Assembly (NCBI GenBank): GCA_023421075.1
Contig: JAEZUM010000013.1
Span: forward strand, 62,001-126,000
Source of the DNA: Bacillota bacterium
Lineage (GTDB): Bacteria; Bacillota; Clostridia; Lachnospirales; Lachnospiraceae
DNA: 64,000 nucleotides
Reading direction: 5' to 3'
Shown here: piece after piece, positions 15,058-24,884 of the stretch
Layout of the letters: the number at the start of each line of letters is the position of its first letter
Numbering within the stretch: position 1 is the stretch's first letter
The notes under the pieces: generated by a model
The model's input: only the letters and a program-made list of their open reading frames with translations
Told to the model about the DNA's origin: nothing
Database searches by the model: none
Program-made: the position numbers and the translations under genes

Positions 15058-16347
15058 TTATGTTTCGTCAATCTTAAACTCATAATCCTTACCAGGTAAT
15101 ATGGCATTTACCAAGATTCCGATGATCGCTGCGGATGCAAGACCTCCAAAGGTCAGGGTAGCAGAGCCAAGGGGGATCTGGATCGGATTGGCATTAAAAC
15201 CAAGACCGCATACGAGGATTATAGCCATAATAATGATATTTCTCATATTTGTAAAATCAATATTATTTACAACAATGGTGCGAACACCGGTTGCCGAAAT
15301 CATACCGTACAAAACGATGGAAATACCGCCGATAATCGACCAAGGTATCGTGTTAATAAATGCATCAAAAATAGAAATGAAGGAAACAAGAATTGAGATA
15401 CATGCTGCAATAAACATTACCTTAGGATCATATACCTTTGTCAATGCAACTACACCAGTATTCTCGGAGTATGTAGTGTTAGCAGGTCCGCCGATTGCTC
15501 CGGCCATGGAGGTTCCGATACCGTCACCGAGTAAGGTTCTGGTAAGTCCGGGATCTGCAATGAAGTTCTTGCCGCAGGTTGCACCGATTGCGGCGATATC
15601 TCCGATATGTTCCACAATGGCAGCTACGGAAACAACTACAAAGGTTACAATTGCCGATACTTCAAACTTCGGCAGCATGAACGGCGGCACACTGAGTATG
15701 GATACACCCTTCATATTAGAAAAATCAATCCAGCTAAGCCCCAGAAAATTAGGATTAATTAAGGTAATGATACAACCAACAACATACGCTCCCATAATTC
15801 CGCAAAGAATCGGAATAAGCTTCAGCATTCCCTTGCCAAAAAGATTTACGCAAACAACGATGATGATTGCAATAATAGCAAGAATCCAATTTCCTGCGGC
15901 ACTGCTTACCGCTACCGGAGCCAGGATCAATCCGATCAAGATAATAATCGGGCCTGTCACGACCGGCGGAAATAATCTCATAATCTTCTTCGCTCCGAAG
16001 ATTGAAAATAACCCTGCAAGTACGACATAAACGAGACCGGCACAAACTACACCGCCTGTTGCATAAGGCAGTAATTCCGGATCACCGTTTGCAACTGAGG
16101 CAAACGCACCTAAGAATGCAAAAGATGAGCCGAGGAAAATGGGGACTTTTCTTTTAGTAATGAAGAAGAACCAAATCGTTGCAATACCGGCGGCAAATAG
16201 CGTAACGGAAACACTAAGTCCGGTAAGCAGGGGTACAAGTACAGTTGCACCAAACATAGCAAAAACATGTTGGAGTCCAAGTATCATCATTTTACCGGTT
16301 CCAAGTTCCTTAAAACCATCATAGATACCATCAACCTTTTTCTCCAT
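15058..16347 (-). CDS. NCS2 nucleobase permease (UraA/xanthine permease family)
   Basis: 429 residues with about 12-14 membrane segments. Family motifs are clear: GLQHVFAMFGATVLVPLLTG near the start, KVPIFLGSSFAFLGAF, and the region GPANTTYSENTGVVALTKVYDP. It imports a nucleobase by proton symport across the cytoplasmic membrane. The sequence resembles uracil permeases, while its place after the xanthine dehydrogenase-type genes favours a purine or related heterocycle. The ATG has a poor ribosome binding site and an in-frame stop 7 codons upstream; an ATG 19 codons downstream is an alternative start. It has its own ~190-nt leader after the xdh terminator; no purine riboswitch core was found there. 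Confidence 0.85.
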   Translation of the reverse strand: MEKKVDGIYDGFKELGTGKMMILGLQHVFAMFGATVLVPLLTGLSVSVTLFAAGIATIWFFFITKRKVPIFLGSSFAFLGAFASVANGDPELLPYATGGVVCAGLVYVVLAGLFSIFGAKKIMRLFPPVVTGPIIILIGLILAPVAVSSAAGNWILAIIAIIIVVCVNLFGKGMLKLIPILCGIMGAYVVGCIITLINPNFLGLSWIDFSNMKGVSILSVPPFMLPKFEVSAIVTFVVVSVAAIVEHIGDIAAIGATCGKNFIADPGLTRTLLGDGIGTSMAGAIGGPANTTYSENTGVVALTKVYDPKVMFIAACISILVSFISIFDAFINTIPWSIIGGISIVLYGMISATGVRTIVVNNIDFTNMRNIIIMAIILVCGLGFNANPIQIPLGSATLTFGGLASAAIIGILVNAILPGKDYEFKIDET

Positions 16348-16497
16348 AAGATAACTTGTATGAAGTCATTCAAAGCTCGAATGCTTCGATACGCTCCTTT
16401 CCTCAACACATGATTTTTTTGCATAAAATATTAGACAATAATTACTTTGCTCCCATAAATATATTGCCCATACATTTTTGCCAAGCGAATAAAAAAC

Positions 16498-16530
16498 CTG
16501 ATTTTACAACTTCTTATATCTCTAAATCAG
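16498..16530 (-). terminator. Terminator after the molybdenum hydroxylase genes
   Basis: CTGATTT and AAATCAG (16498-16504 / 16524-16530) form a stem on the minus strand followed by GTTTTTTATT. It starts 5 bp past the xdhA stop and separates it from the permease. Confidence 0.65.
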
Positions 16531-16534
16531 CCTG

Positions 16535-18865
16535 TTAATTCACACCTCCTTTTTCCTTTAAAGCTTTTAATATATCCTCTGCGGTAATCGGCATCTTGTG
16601 GAAACGTACTCCGATCGCATTATAGATCGCATTTGCTATACACGGCGCACCCGGTACCATAAGAGGTTCTCCTACCCCGCGCGCTCCATAAGGTCCCGTC
16701 GGTTCAGCATGCTCCACATATCTTACGATTAACTCAGGAATATCGTCTACCGTCGGTATCTTGTAATCGACAAAGCTCTTATTCAGAACCTTACCATCTT
16801 TTAATTTGAGCTCCTCAAAAAGCGCGGTTCCTAATGCCTGCACCATAGCGCCTTCGGTCTGAGTTGCAAAAAGAGTCGGGTTGATTACCTTACCGGCATC
16901 AAAGCAGGATACCATCTTAAGCACCTTACAGGCTCCGGTATCGGTATCTATCTCAACCTCACAGCCATTCACACCCATGGTCCAGAAGGCGGCGGGATGA
17001 TGTATCGCCACACCGGTCTTCTTATCCGTCTTGATGTTGTTCTCCAGAGTAAAGGAACCGACTCCGATTGCCGGACCACCATAGCCGCTGCCATCCTCGA
17101 AGGATACTCCGAGTGCAAAATCAGAAATCGGAAGCTTTCTATCCGGATAAATCTTATGTACTACGTAGCCATCGCGAAACTCAAGGTCTCGCTTCACTAC
17201 ACCCATCTTAAGCTGCGCCAAATCGAGTACTTTATCAACAAGATCCTCTGCCGCAAGCTTCACTGCATTTCCTGCACAATAAGTAGTCCGGCTTGCAACT
17301 GTCTGCCATTCATAGGGTGTAACATCGGTATCACCGGAACAGAAAGTGATCTGATCTGGTGATACAGAGAGAACCTCAGCCGCAATCTGAACCAATACGG
17401 TAGAAGAACCTTGACCTATCTCCTGCGCACTACTGAGCAGGAAGAAGGTGCCATCCTCATTCATTCGCAAAATAGCAGAGGAGCCGGCGTTGCTTGGCAT
17501 AGAAGGAGATTTCCATCCTGCTGCAATCCCTTTCGCTCTGACCTTATGTGGCCCAGCCGGTTCGCTGGGTGTGTCATAATCCATTTCCTTCACGACCTGA
17601 TCGATACAGTCCAGAAGACCGGCTACTTCCATCTTCTCTCCCATACCGGTAAAGCCACCCGGTCTTATTCCGTTCAATCGTCTGATTTCTACCGGTGACA
17701 AACCTAATTTTTCAGCGATCATATCCATATTCTGCTCAATGGCAAAGTGGATTTCGCACATACCAAATCCGCGATAAGGACCACCGACGGGATGATTGGT
17801 ATAGACGCAGTAACTATCTGTCCATACATTATCGATATCATAGGGACCGGCCGATGCCCATCCGCCAGCCTTCGTTATATTTACTCCGTATTCGGTATAA
17901 GCTCCGCCGTCCCAGATAAACTCATTATGGAGTGCTGTTATTTTACCATCCTTACGTACACCGGCCTTAATCTTGGCATGCATTCCCTGACGTACATAAG
18001 CATTCACAAACTCATCTTCTCTGGAATACACCAGCTTAACCGGTCGTCCCTTGCAATACTTCGCCAAAGGAATAACGATTCCCTCCAGAGTCGTCCCTGC
18101 CTTGGAGCCAAAGCCTCCTCCTACCGTGGGGGCGATGACTCGTATCTTGTTCAGAGGCATAGCAAAGGCAACGGATAAGGCTTGGCGTACTGCATAGGGC
18201 GATTGACAGCTGGCCCAAACCGTCAGCTTTCCATTGGCTTCGTATTTTGCAATTGCAGCATGTGGCTCTAATGGAACATGTTGAACATGCGGAACATAGA
18301 AGGTATTCTCAAATACATAATCCGCCTCAGAAAAAGCCTTCTCTGCATCTCCTTTTCTAAGAATATAGTGATGGGAAATATTCGTTCCCTTTTCCGGATA
18401 GAAAATCGGGGCCACCTTATAAGTATGTAAATCCGGATGAATGATCGGAGCATCCGGCTTCATTCCGTCAACTGCATTCGTAACCGCCGGGAGTTCTTCA
18501 TATTCTACCTTAATCAAAGAGCAGGCTTGCCGTGCTATCTCTTCGGTCTCCGCTGCGACGGCAGCTACGGCTTCGCCCATATATTTTGCGGTATCGCCTA
18601 CCTTGGCCATAAAATACCGGTCTTCCAGATAAAGTCCCGCACGATTTGGGTATTCATCACCGGTTATCACGCATTTCACCCCGGGTAACTTCTCCGCTTC
18701 GGAGATATCAATGGATAATATCTTGGCATGTGCATACGGGCTTCTTACGCACTGAGCATACAGCATACGAGGTAGTCTTATATCATCGACATATTCTGCA
18801 GTACCTGTCACCTTCATGATGGCATCTTTCCTATCATAGGATTTACCAACGTGCTTTAATTCCAT
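16535..18865 (-). CDS. xdhA: Molybdenum-cofactor subunit, xanthine dehydrogenase family
   Basis: 776 residues, the usual length of the separate large subunit. The a/b hammerhead start (DDIRLPRMLYAQCVRSPYAHA) is followed by Moco-binding segments GGGFGSKAG, GPYRGFGMCE, SSAQEIGQGSSTVL and the catalytic-Glu segment YGARGVGEPLM near the C-terminus. Arg in PYRGFG matches the substrate-binding Arg of xanthine oxidases. It hydroxylates a purine or another N-heterocycle at the Mo centre; the neighbours are not those of a standard xanthine pathway, so the substrate is open. The start overlaps the FeS subunit stop by 1 bp with GGGAGGTGG upstream. It is last in the three-gene set. Confidence 0.88.
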   Translation of the reverse strand: MELKHVGKSYDRKDAIMKVTGTAEYVDDIRLPRMLYAQCVRSPYAHAKILSIDISEAEKLPGVKCVITGDEYPNRAGLYLEDRYFMAKVGDTAKYMGEAVAAVAAETEEIARQACSLIKVEYEELPAVTNAVDGMKPDAPIIHPDLHTYKVAPIFYPEKGTNISHHYILRKGDAEKAFSEADYVFENTFYVPHVQHVPLEPHAAIAKYEANGKLTVWASCQSPYAVRQALSVAFAMPLNKIRVIAPTVGGGFGSKAGTTLEGIVIPLAKYCKGRPVKLVYSREDEFVNAYVRQGMHAKIKAGVRKDGKITALHNEFIWDGGAYTEYGVNITKAGGWASAGPYDIDNVWTDSYCVYTNHPVGGPYRGFGMCEIHFAIEQNMDMIAEKLGLSPVEIRRLNGIRPGGFTGMGEKMEVAGLLDCIDQVVKEMDYDTPSEPAGPHKVRAKGIAAGWKSPSMPSNAGSSAILRMNEDGTFFLLSSAQEIGQGSSTVLVQIAAEVLSVSPDQITFCSGDTDVTPYEWQTVASRTTYCAGNAVKLAAEDLVDKVLDLAQLKMGVVKRDLEFRDGYVVHKIYPDRKLPISDFALGVSFEDGSGYGGPAIGVGSFTLENNIKTDKKTGVAIHHPAAFWTMGVNGCEVEIDTDTGACKVLKMVSCFDAGKVINPTLFATQTEGAMVQALGTALFEELKLKDGKVLNKSFVDYKIPTVDDIPELIVRYVEHAEPTGPYGARGVGEPLMVPGAPCIANAIYNAIGVRFHKMPITAEDILKALKEKGGVN

Positions 18866-19344
18866 TACTGCCCACCTCCCCTTAGTACCTCAGCCGTCTC
18901 CTCGATTGCTTCAAGAATACGGGCATACCCGGTACATCTGCACAGATTTCCGACGATCGCCGTCTTGATATCATCTCTGCTTGGATTAGGATTTTCCAGT
19001 AAAAGCGCTGTTCCGGACATAATAAAGCCCGGTGTGCAAAAACCACACTGGAGTGCAGAATGCTTAATAAACTGCTTTTGTAATTCGGTTAATTCTCCGT
19101 CCTTTGCTAGTCCTTCAATGGTCGTTATATGCATTCCGTCAAGCTCGGGGGCAAGTACAAGACATGCATTCAGCGGCTTACCATCTACAATAACCGTACA
19201 GGCACCGCATTCTCCGGCTCCACAGCCTTCTTTGGTACCGATCAGGCATAGATCTTCTCGTAAAACATTTAGCATGGTCCTGTTCGCATCCACATAAAGC
19301 TCTACCGGATCTTCATTGATAAAGAAGCTCACTTTATATTTCAT
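18865..19344 (-). CDS. xdhC: 2Fe-2S subunit of the molybdenum hydroxylase
   Basis: 159 residues. N-terminal plant-type 2Fe-2S motif CGAGECGACTVIVDG(x)nC and C-terminal helical 2Fe-2S motif CGFCTPG ... NLCRCTGYARI give the two clusters typical of the family. It passes electrons from the Mo subunit to the FAD subunit. It overlaps the FAD subunit by 4 bp (ATGA) and the Mo subunit by 1 bp. Confidence 0.93.
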   Translation of the reverse strand: MKYKVSFFINEDPVELYVDANRTMLNVLREDLCLIGTKEGCGAGECGACTVIVDGKPLNACLVLAPELDGMHITTIEGLAKDGELTELQKQFIKHSALQCGFCTPGFIMSGTALLLENPNPSRDDIKTAIVGNLCRCTGYARILEAIEETAEVLRGGGQ

Positions 19345-20192
19345 GATACGGCACCTCCCTGCATAAATTGTTCCAGGCTGCGTCTTACCGTAACCTCTAC
19401 AACATCATAGCGATATTCCTTCGATGCCCTGACATCACTGATCGGTGACACTTCGGTACGGGCAAGCTTCGCTGCTTCTTCAATCAAGTCAGGTGTAAGC
19501 TGTTTTCTATTGAGTAATGCTTCTGTCTTAGTCAGTCTGATTGGAGTTGGTGCCACTGCACCGAAGGCGATCCGATAACCGTCGCCCAGCTTAAGAACAG
19601 TAGCACAGATTGTAGATAAATCAACTTCTTTTCGTCTCGAAACCTTTGTAAAGATGCCTATCGCACCTTCTGTGTAAGGTACTTTAATACCGGTTACCAT
19701 TTCATCCGGTTTTAGCACGGTTCTTCTTACAAAGGTAATAAATTCTGAGATAGGTACCTCACGTTCGCCTTCCTTACCTGCAATACACACTTTTGCTTCA
19801 CATACATATAGCGGTGTTCCGGTATCGCATAACGGAGAAGCATTCGCAATATTTCCGACCAATGTAGCACGATTGCGAACCTGCTTGCTTCCTACGGAAT
19901 ATGCTGCTTCCTGGAGGAACGGATAGTATTTTTTAACATCTTCATTGTCACCAAGTTCATTCATTGTTACGCAGGCACCAATATAAAGTCCATCCTCTTT
20001 ATGGAACGAAAGCTTTTTCAATCCCGGGATATGCTTAATATCGATTACAAACTCTGGTGCGATAAGGTGATCGCGAAGCTGGATGATAATATCTGTTCCA
20101 CCATTCAGTAAAACAGAACAACCTTCATGTTTCTCACGAAGGGCAACCGCTTCTTCTACTGTCTCCGGCCTCAAATACTCGAATTCTCTCAT
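19341..20192 (-). CDS. xdhB: FAD-binding subunit of the molybdenum hydroxylase
   Basis: 283 residues of the CoxM/XdhB family: FEYLRPETVEEAV start, FAD-binding LLNGGTDIIIQLRD and VGNIANASPLCDTGTPLYV (A/G-N-A-SP-xxD), and a C-terminal FAD subdomain ending VEVTVRRSLEQF. It carries electrons from the FeS subunit to NAD or another acceptor. The start has TTAGGAGGG. First of the three subunit genes; a promoter-like sequence lies 57-86 bp upstream. Confidence 0.9.
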   Translation of the reverse strand: MREFEYLRPETVEEAVALREKHEGCSVLLNGGTDIIIQLRDHLIAPEFVIDIKHIPGLKKLSFHKEDGLYIGACVTMNELGDNEDVKKYYPFLQEAAYSVGSKQVRNRATLVGNIANASPLCDTGTPLYVCEAKVCIAGKEGEREVPISEFITFVRRTVLKPDEMVTGIKVPYTEGAIGIFTKVSRRKEVDLSTICATVLKLGDGYRIAFGAVAPTPIRLTKTEALLNRKQLTPDLIEEAAKLARTEVSPISDVRASKEYRYDVVEVTVRRSLEQFMQGGAVS

Positions 20193-20248
20193 TTGACCCT
20201 CCTAACAGTTATTAAATAACCACTGGACATTGACGAAACCACTTGCTG

Positions 20249-20278
20249 CTTATAACATTCCTAATATGTTTGGTACAA
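20249..20278 (-). promoter_or_regulatory. Possible promoter of the hydroxylase genes
   Basis: Minus strand TTGTAC (20273-20278), 18 bp, TATAAG (20249-20254), upstream of xdhB. Moderate match only. Confidence 0.4.
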
Positions 20279-20306
20279 TCCTTCTGTATTCAGTTATGTA
20301 TGTCGT

Positions 20307-20891
20307 TTACCCTAGTATTACACTCCTTTTTGCTTCCCGGCTCATAATGGCTGCCAGGGTTGTACTGCGTAGAAAATCTTGTTTATGTAAGAAGAAATGA
20401 ATGTTCTCCACATCCTCCAAGGTCTTTATCACAGAATAATCATTCAAGGCACTAAAGGATATATTCGCTATATCGTAGATTCGATTCAGTGCTGAATTAT
20501 ATTTCTTATCGATCATATTAATTGAGCTGAGATAAAGCTGGGCACCATCCCTTTTGATATGCATGGTCTGAAAGCGTTCAAGAACAAAGGAATCAATTCC
20601 GTTCTGAAATAATCTCTGAAGCGCCTCAGGCTGTTCTTCAAGAGGAGCCAAGCTTACCGGTATTTTTTTCTTATCCCTTATTTCTCTTCCCCTGCCATCC
20701 ACCGATGACACTATGGTATATTTCAATCTTTCATCCTGCAATGGAGCAACAAGGATATGATCTGTCGCTTCAACATATGCTTTACCGAATTCATCCGTAA
20801 ATTCCTGTACCTTCTTTTCACGGATTGCCGACATCCAAAAAATCAGAGCAACAATTCCTGCGACTAACAGCATCGGAAATATCTTATCCAT
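20307..20891 (-). CDS. Unknown membrane-anchored protein
   Basis: 194 residues. One N-terminal membrane helix (about residues 5-20) and a charged soluble domain with no cysteine cluster, lipobox or motif that I recognise. The weak ribosome binding site is GATGGGGG. It sits between the cyclase and the hydroxylase genes in the same direction, so it belongs to the catabolic cluster by position. A sensor, scaffold or chaperone role cannot be told apart. Confidence 0.6.
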   Translation of the reverse strand: MDKIFPMLLVAGIVALIFWMSAIREKKVQEFTDEFGKAYVEATDHILVAPLQDERLKYTIVSSVDGRGREIRDKKKIPVSLAPLEEQPEALQRLFQNGIDSFVLERFQTMHIKRDGAQLYLSSINMIDKKYNSALNRIYDIANISFSALNDYSVIKTLEDVENIHFFLHKQDFLRSTTLAAIMSREAKRSVILG

Positions 20892-20909
20892 AATACCCCC
20901 ATCTTAAAT

Positions 20910-20956
20910 GGCAGTACTGCCGGCCGTCTGATCCTGGCTCAGACCGGCAGTATGCC
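20910..20956. terminator. Long imperfect hairpin after the cyclase gene
   Basis: Arms around 20910-20931 and 20939-20956 share GGCA, TACTGCCGG and TCTGA blocks that pair with small bulges (18 pairs). No U-tract follows on the minus strand, so it may be an mRNA stability or processing element between the cyclase and the anchored protein. Confidence 0.5.
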
Positions 20957-21002
20957 AAGGTTATCTCATAAGATTCATCATCTATGTATCTTGTTATTAC
21001 TA

Positions 21003-21803
21003 TTATACATCATCGAACCCATCAAAAGCTACTATTCTTGCAATACAACTTTCGCCATCTACAAGTTTCCAAGGGAAACAACCGATTACTACTCGTTTAT
21101 TGCTGAGTTTATCAATCTCGCCGCCAAGACATTCTGCATGAATTGCCTCATAAGGCTTGCAGAATAACTCAATATGCATTGCCTGATAGTGATCCGGCCA
21201 AGGGTATACCTCATCGAGACTCTTCCCGTAACGCTCTTTAAACAGCTTATCACATCTGACAGCTTCCATCGGCTCCCAATCACGTATCTTGGTATTCATC
21301 GGATGATCGGCACTTCCGCAATCGACACCTAGCCAACGTAGCTTCTTCTCACGAACCCAATCGATGAAATCAAGACTGGGACCCGGATGACGGAGCATAT
21401 AACGTCTCTCATCTGCCGTAGGCTGATCCCAACCGTATTTATGATAGCCGGTATTGATAATTACGATATCTCCTTCTTTTACTTCTACTCTCTTCTCAAT
21501 ATCTGCCGGTGTATAAATACCAAAATCCTCAGCCTGATCGGATAAATCTACGACAACACCGGGATGGCAGAGTTTTGTCAACTCCAGAGATGCCACATCT
21601 CGCCCTGCCGTATCAAAATGCAGTGGCCCGTCCAGATGGGTACCCACATGATTACTGTGAGTGATCAGCTGACCATTGGCACCATTCGGCGACAGACGTT
21701 TGAAGAATTTCATCTGAAGCGGCTCATAGGTAGGCCAAGGGGGGGTATTGATTCCAATCGGTATTGATAATTCATACATTGTAATATCTGACCATTTACT
21801 CAT
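21003..21803 (-). CDS. Cyclase-family metal hydrolase (kynurenine formamidase-like)
   Basis: 266 residues from the ATG at 21801-21803 (GGAGG 8 nt upstream). The metal motif HVGTHLDGPLHF (HxGTHxDxPxH) near residue 55 defines the family; later DIVIINTGYHKYG and LGVDCGSADHPMN are also typical. Members hydrolyse amide or lactone/lactam bonds (formylkynurenine, isatin). Next to a ring-hydroxylating enzyme and FdrA-type genes, a ring-opening or amide-hydrolysing step is likely. The substrate is unknown. Confidence 0.8.
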   Translation of the reverse strand: MSKWSDITMYELSIPIGINTPPWPTYEPLQMKFFKRLSPNGANGQLITHSNHVGTHLDGPLHFDTAGRDVASLELTKLCHPGVVVDLSDQAEDFGIYTPADIEKRVEVKEGDIVIINTGYHKYGWDQPTADERRYMLRHPGPSLDFIDWVREKKLRWLGVDCGSADHPMNTKIRDWEPMEAVRCDKLFKERYGKSLDEVYPWPDHYQAMHIELFCKPYEAIHAECLGGEIDKLSNKRVVIGCFPWKLVDGESCIARIVAFDGFDDV

Positions 21804-21861
21804 AACGCATACCTCCATCTTTTATCATTTCATCATATTCTTGCTACACTAATTCCTTTTT

Positions 21862-23289
21862 TTATTCGTTCCATTTTGTGGCACATGCATCAAGGGCTTT
21901 CCGGAAGCAATCCTCAGGGGGATGAACGATACCGGCACCAACCTGACCGACACCTGCATCCTTGTGGGCAATACCGGTATTGATGACCGGTCGTATTCCG
22001 GTCTCGATTACCTTCATTAGATCAATGGCTGTAGGTCCGCCTCTGAAATCCAATACCGGAATTTTATACGCCGTGCCTTCTCCAATGGTTATCTCATACA
22101 TCTGCTTGGTATAATTAATTGCATCCGACACCTGACCGCCGACAAATTGTACGATCGCCGGTGCTGCTGCCATACAGAAGCCACCAATCCCCGCGGTCTC
22201 CGTGATACAGGAATCTCCCATATCCTTCGCCGCATCTGCTTCGGTAAAGCCCGGAAACAGAAGTCCTTCGACCTGTTCTGCCGGACCGGTAAACCAAGCA
22301 TCCTTTCCCATACCCGCGATCCGTATTCCAAAATCCGTCCCGTTACGGCTCATCGTTGCCAGTACGGTACTGTATTCAATATCAAGGATCGGATCCATGG
22401 TACATTTGCAGGCAGGCATTGATATATTAAGGAACGTGTGGTCATTCCCGTTTATAAACCTCAGAGCTTCAATTTTCCATACATCAGGCAGCTCAGCGGC
22501 CAAGATAGCCGGGGTCAGTTCCCGGAACAAAAGAGATGTGCCTGCCTTGTTACGGTTATGTCCTTCGTCTCCCATCTGCAGTATCTGGGCAAGCATACTC
22601 TTAATATCAATCTCACCTTTGATCTCCATACCTGCTTTTAATACCGGATAGAGTACTTCCTTCATCCACCGGAGCCTTGTGAGTACCTCCTCATCAAAGG
22701 CACCAAAGCGGAGCACCTTACCCAGACCTTCATTCAAGGTACAATAAGCCCGGTTACCAAAGGCCTTATTCTCGAGAATCCATACCGGCATAGAATAGGT
22801 TATAACACCTGCCATGGGTCCGACTGCATCATGCATATGACAGGGATCAAACAGAATCCTTCCGGATGCAGCCAGAGCTTCGGCTTCTTCCAGATTACCG
22901 GCAAGCCCTTCATAAATCAGACCTCCGCGAACAGCTCCCTTCTGTGGGCCACACATACGATCCCAGGTTATGGGCGGACCGGCATGTAGTATGGTCTCCT
23001 TCGTCATACCGGGAATTACCTCACCTGCAATCCCCAAACCGATTAGGGTAGGCTGAGCCATCAGTATTCGTCGCAATGCTTCCTGATTGGCTTCTTCTAT
23101 CCTTGCGAGAAGTTCGGGAGTTTTTAACAACCTCAGCTTCTTTGCGACCTCTTGATCTCCACCGGCTGCCGGCTTCCAGTCCACGTGTACCGCCGGATGC
23201 CCCTGTGCCTTCAGATCCTGATAAAAAGACTCAAGACCAAAATTTACAACATGCAGCTCTTTTTGAAATAATTCATTTAATTTACTCAT
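21862..23289 (-). CDS. DUF1116 protein (YlbE/AllG-like)
   Basis: 475 residues of the DUF1116 family, with conserved GPQKGAVRGGLIYEGLA, FDPCHMHDAVGPMAG and a Gly-rich C-terminal VGAGIVHPPEDCF. In E. coli the homologue ylbE (allG) acts with fdrA and ylbF as oxamate transcarbamoylase, which splits oxalurate to oxamate and carbamoyl phosphate. It overlaps the FdrA stop by 4 bp. The trio order here is DUF2877, FdrA, DUF1116. Confidence 0.82.
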   Translation of the reverse strand: MSKLNELFQKELHVVNFGLESFYQDLKAQGHPAVHVDWKPAAGGDQEVAKKLRLLKTPELLARIEEANQEALRRILMAQPTLIGLGIAGEVIPGMTKETILHAGPPITWDRMCGPQKGAVRGGLIYEGLAGNLEEAEALAASGRILFDPCHMHDAVGPMAGVITYSMPVWILENKAFGNRAYCTLNEGLGKVLRFGAFDEEVLTRLRWMKEVLYPVLKAGMEIKGEIDIKSMLAQILQMGDEGHNRNKAGTSLLFRELTPAILAAELPDVWKIEALRFINGNDHTFLNISMPACKCTMDPILDIEYSTVLATMSRNGTDFGIRIAGMGKDAWFTGPAEQVEGLLFPGFTEADAAKDMGDSCITETAGIGGFCMAAAPAIVQFVGGQVSDAINYTKQMYEITIGEGTAYKIPVLDFRGGPTAIDLMKVIETGIRPVINTGIAHKDAGVGQVGAGIVHPPEDCFRKALDACATKWNE

Positions 23290-24854
23290 TCCATCCCCTC
23301 CTTACCGCATAATACCAGCATGGCAAATCGGGTAGCCTGTGCATTGGACGGCATAACAAGTGCACCTGCCTCGGTTAATTGTTTTCTGGTTCTGCTAAGA
23401 CTCTGAGGATCTCCCTCGGTGCCACACACCGACGCAACCACCAACAGATGTCTCCCATTCTCCTCTGCCGTCCTCTTTGCCTCACGGATTGCCTTTGATA
23501 GATCCTCTGCCGGATTCTCATGGGAACCGTAGCCGATCACACAATCAACCATAATTATTGCGCATTCCGGATCCCGTGCCTCCAATCTAACCCGTTCAGC
23601 CCGCAGAGAAGGATCAATCATGGGATGCGGTCTTCCTACCGTAAATTCATCATCTCCAAAATCCAGGAAGGTATGCTGATAGCTCTTGCCGTTTCTGGCA
23701 TCTTCCAGCTTATCCTCCGGCTGTAGTGGAATATTACTATAGATATGGTTAAGTGTGGGTAACATCAGCTTCATTGCCTCATCACAGAGTGTTCCTCCTG
23801 TATAGAAGCCACGAACATACTTCTGGGTTTGTGTTAGTTTCGATGCTTCTTCTCCGGCTAACTCCAGTGCCTTCTCACTTCCCATATCATATTCCATATA
23901 ATCCTTGGCCGTATCCCCTCTTGATAAAGCCACGGCTTTCTGTGCCGCATCTTCCAAGGAGATGGCAGCGGTTAAGCCATATGCTTCAATTTCTTTACGG
24001 TCTCCGCCGATGAAGCATACCACTACCGGTTTTCCTGCTTTCGCTGCCAGTGTCAGCATCTGTGTTGCAATCTCCTTGGCCGGGGGTTTACTGATCAAAG
24101 TAATTACCTTTGTCTCCTCATCCTGTATCAGCGCATTCAGTCCCAGTTTCATCATAAGACCGCCGATTTCTTTCTTCAGATCGCGACCGCCGGTTCCAAT
24201 CACCTGAGATACACCACCTCCCAGTTGGTCAATGATGGAAGATACCTCCTGTGTACCTGTACCTGAGGCGGCTACAATACCGATATTCCCGGACCTTACC
24301 ACATTGGCAAAGGCAAGGGGCACATGATTAATGATGGCTGTTCCACAATCCGGTCCCATAACCAGCAGACCTTTTTCATAGGCATATTCCTTTAATGCCT
24401 TTTCCTCTTCAATCGTTACATTATCCGAAAAAAGCATTACATTAATATCTCGATCCAGACAACCCTGAGCAACATCCGCCGCATATTTACCGGGAACCGA
24501 TATGATTGCCATATTGACTTGTGGATCAAGCTTAATCGCTCCTTCTAAGGTCGGAGTGTAATAATTTGCTTCTTTCGCTTTCGACTTCTTATTCAGAAGC
24601 TCCTCAACCTTCTTGCAGACAGTATCAAATACAGCCTCATTCATACATTTTACTGCAACAAACAGATCATTGGCGGTAACTGTCTCAAATTCCTGCGTCG
24701 CCAGCCCGATATTGTGTGCTATCTCACAGTTAAGATCCGTCCCCATACCGGTGAGAGCTTCCTCGACACCTTCTAATTTTTTTATTTCATTGCTGATTAA
24801 CATCAAGGTTACCGAATCATAATAAGCATTTTTTCTAATCTCAAGCTTTACCAA
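23286..24854 (-). CDS. fdrA: FdrA-like acyl-CoA synthetase-fold protein (AllF-like)
   Basis: About 522 residues. An ATG at 24869 has no ribosome binding site, but a GGAGG inside it is 8 nt before a TTG at 24852-24854; starting there gives MVKLEIRKNAYYDSVTLML, the usual FdrA N-terminus. It has a CoA-binding/ligase-CoA fold like SucD (NIGIVAASGTGTQEVSS, VIGTGGRDLKKEIGG, VVCFIGGDRKE, MVDCVIGYGSHENP). In E. coli this protein is part of the oxamate transcarbamoylase complex. No carbamate kinase gene accompanies it here, so carbamoyl phosphate may be used elsewhere or the reaction may differ. Confidence 0.85.
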   Translation of the reverse strand: MVKLEIRKNAYYDSVTLMLISNEIKKLEGVEEALTGMGTDLNCEIAHNIGLATQEFETVTANDLFVAVKCMNEAVFDTVCKKVEELLNKKSKAKEANYYTPTLEGAIKLDPQVNMAIISVPGKYAADVAQGCLDRDINVMLFSDNVTIEEEKALKEYAYEKGLLVMGPDCGTAIINHVPLAFANVVRSGNIGIVAASGTGTQEVSSIIDQLGGGVSQVIGTGGRDLKKEIGGLMMKLGLNALIQDEETKVITLISKPPAKEIATQMLTLAAKAGKPVVVCFIGGDRKEIEAYGLTAAISLEDAAQKAVALSRGDTAKDYMEYDMGSEKALELAGEEASKLTQTQKYVRGFYTGGTLCDEAMKLMLPTLNHIYSNIPLQPEDKLEDARNGKSYQHTFLDFGDDEFTVGRPHPMIDPSLRAERVRLEARDPECAIIMVDCVIGYGSHENPAEDLSKAIREAKRTAEENGRHLLVVASVCGTEGDPQSLSRTRKQLTEAGALVMPSNAQATRFAMLVLCGKEGME

Positions 24855-24884
24855 AATAATGTCCTCCATAATTATGGACCGCGT

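Noticed and set aside
15101..16030. Long plus-strand ORF of 309 codons opposite the NCS2 permease
   Set aside because: Composition is a mirror of membrane-helix codons; no ribosome binding site, and the minus-strand gene is clearly real.
16348..16534. Purine riboswitch in the permease leader
   Set aside because: I looked on the minus strand for the conserved purine aptamer core (GATATGG and the matching loop) and did not find it; only the xdh terminator and a possible small hairpin are present.
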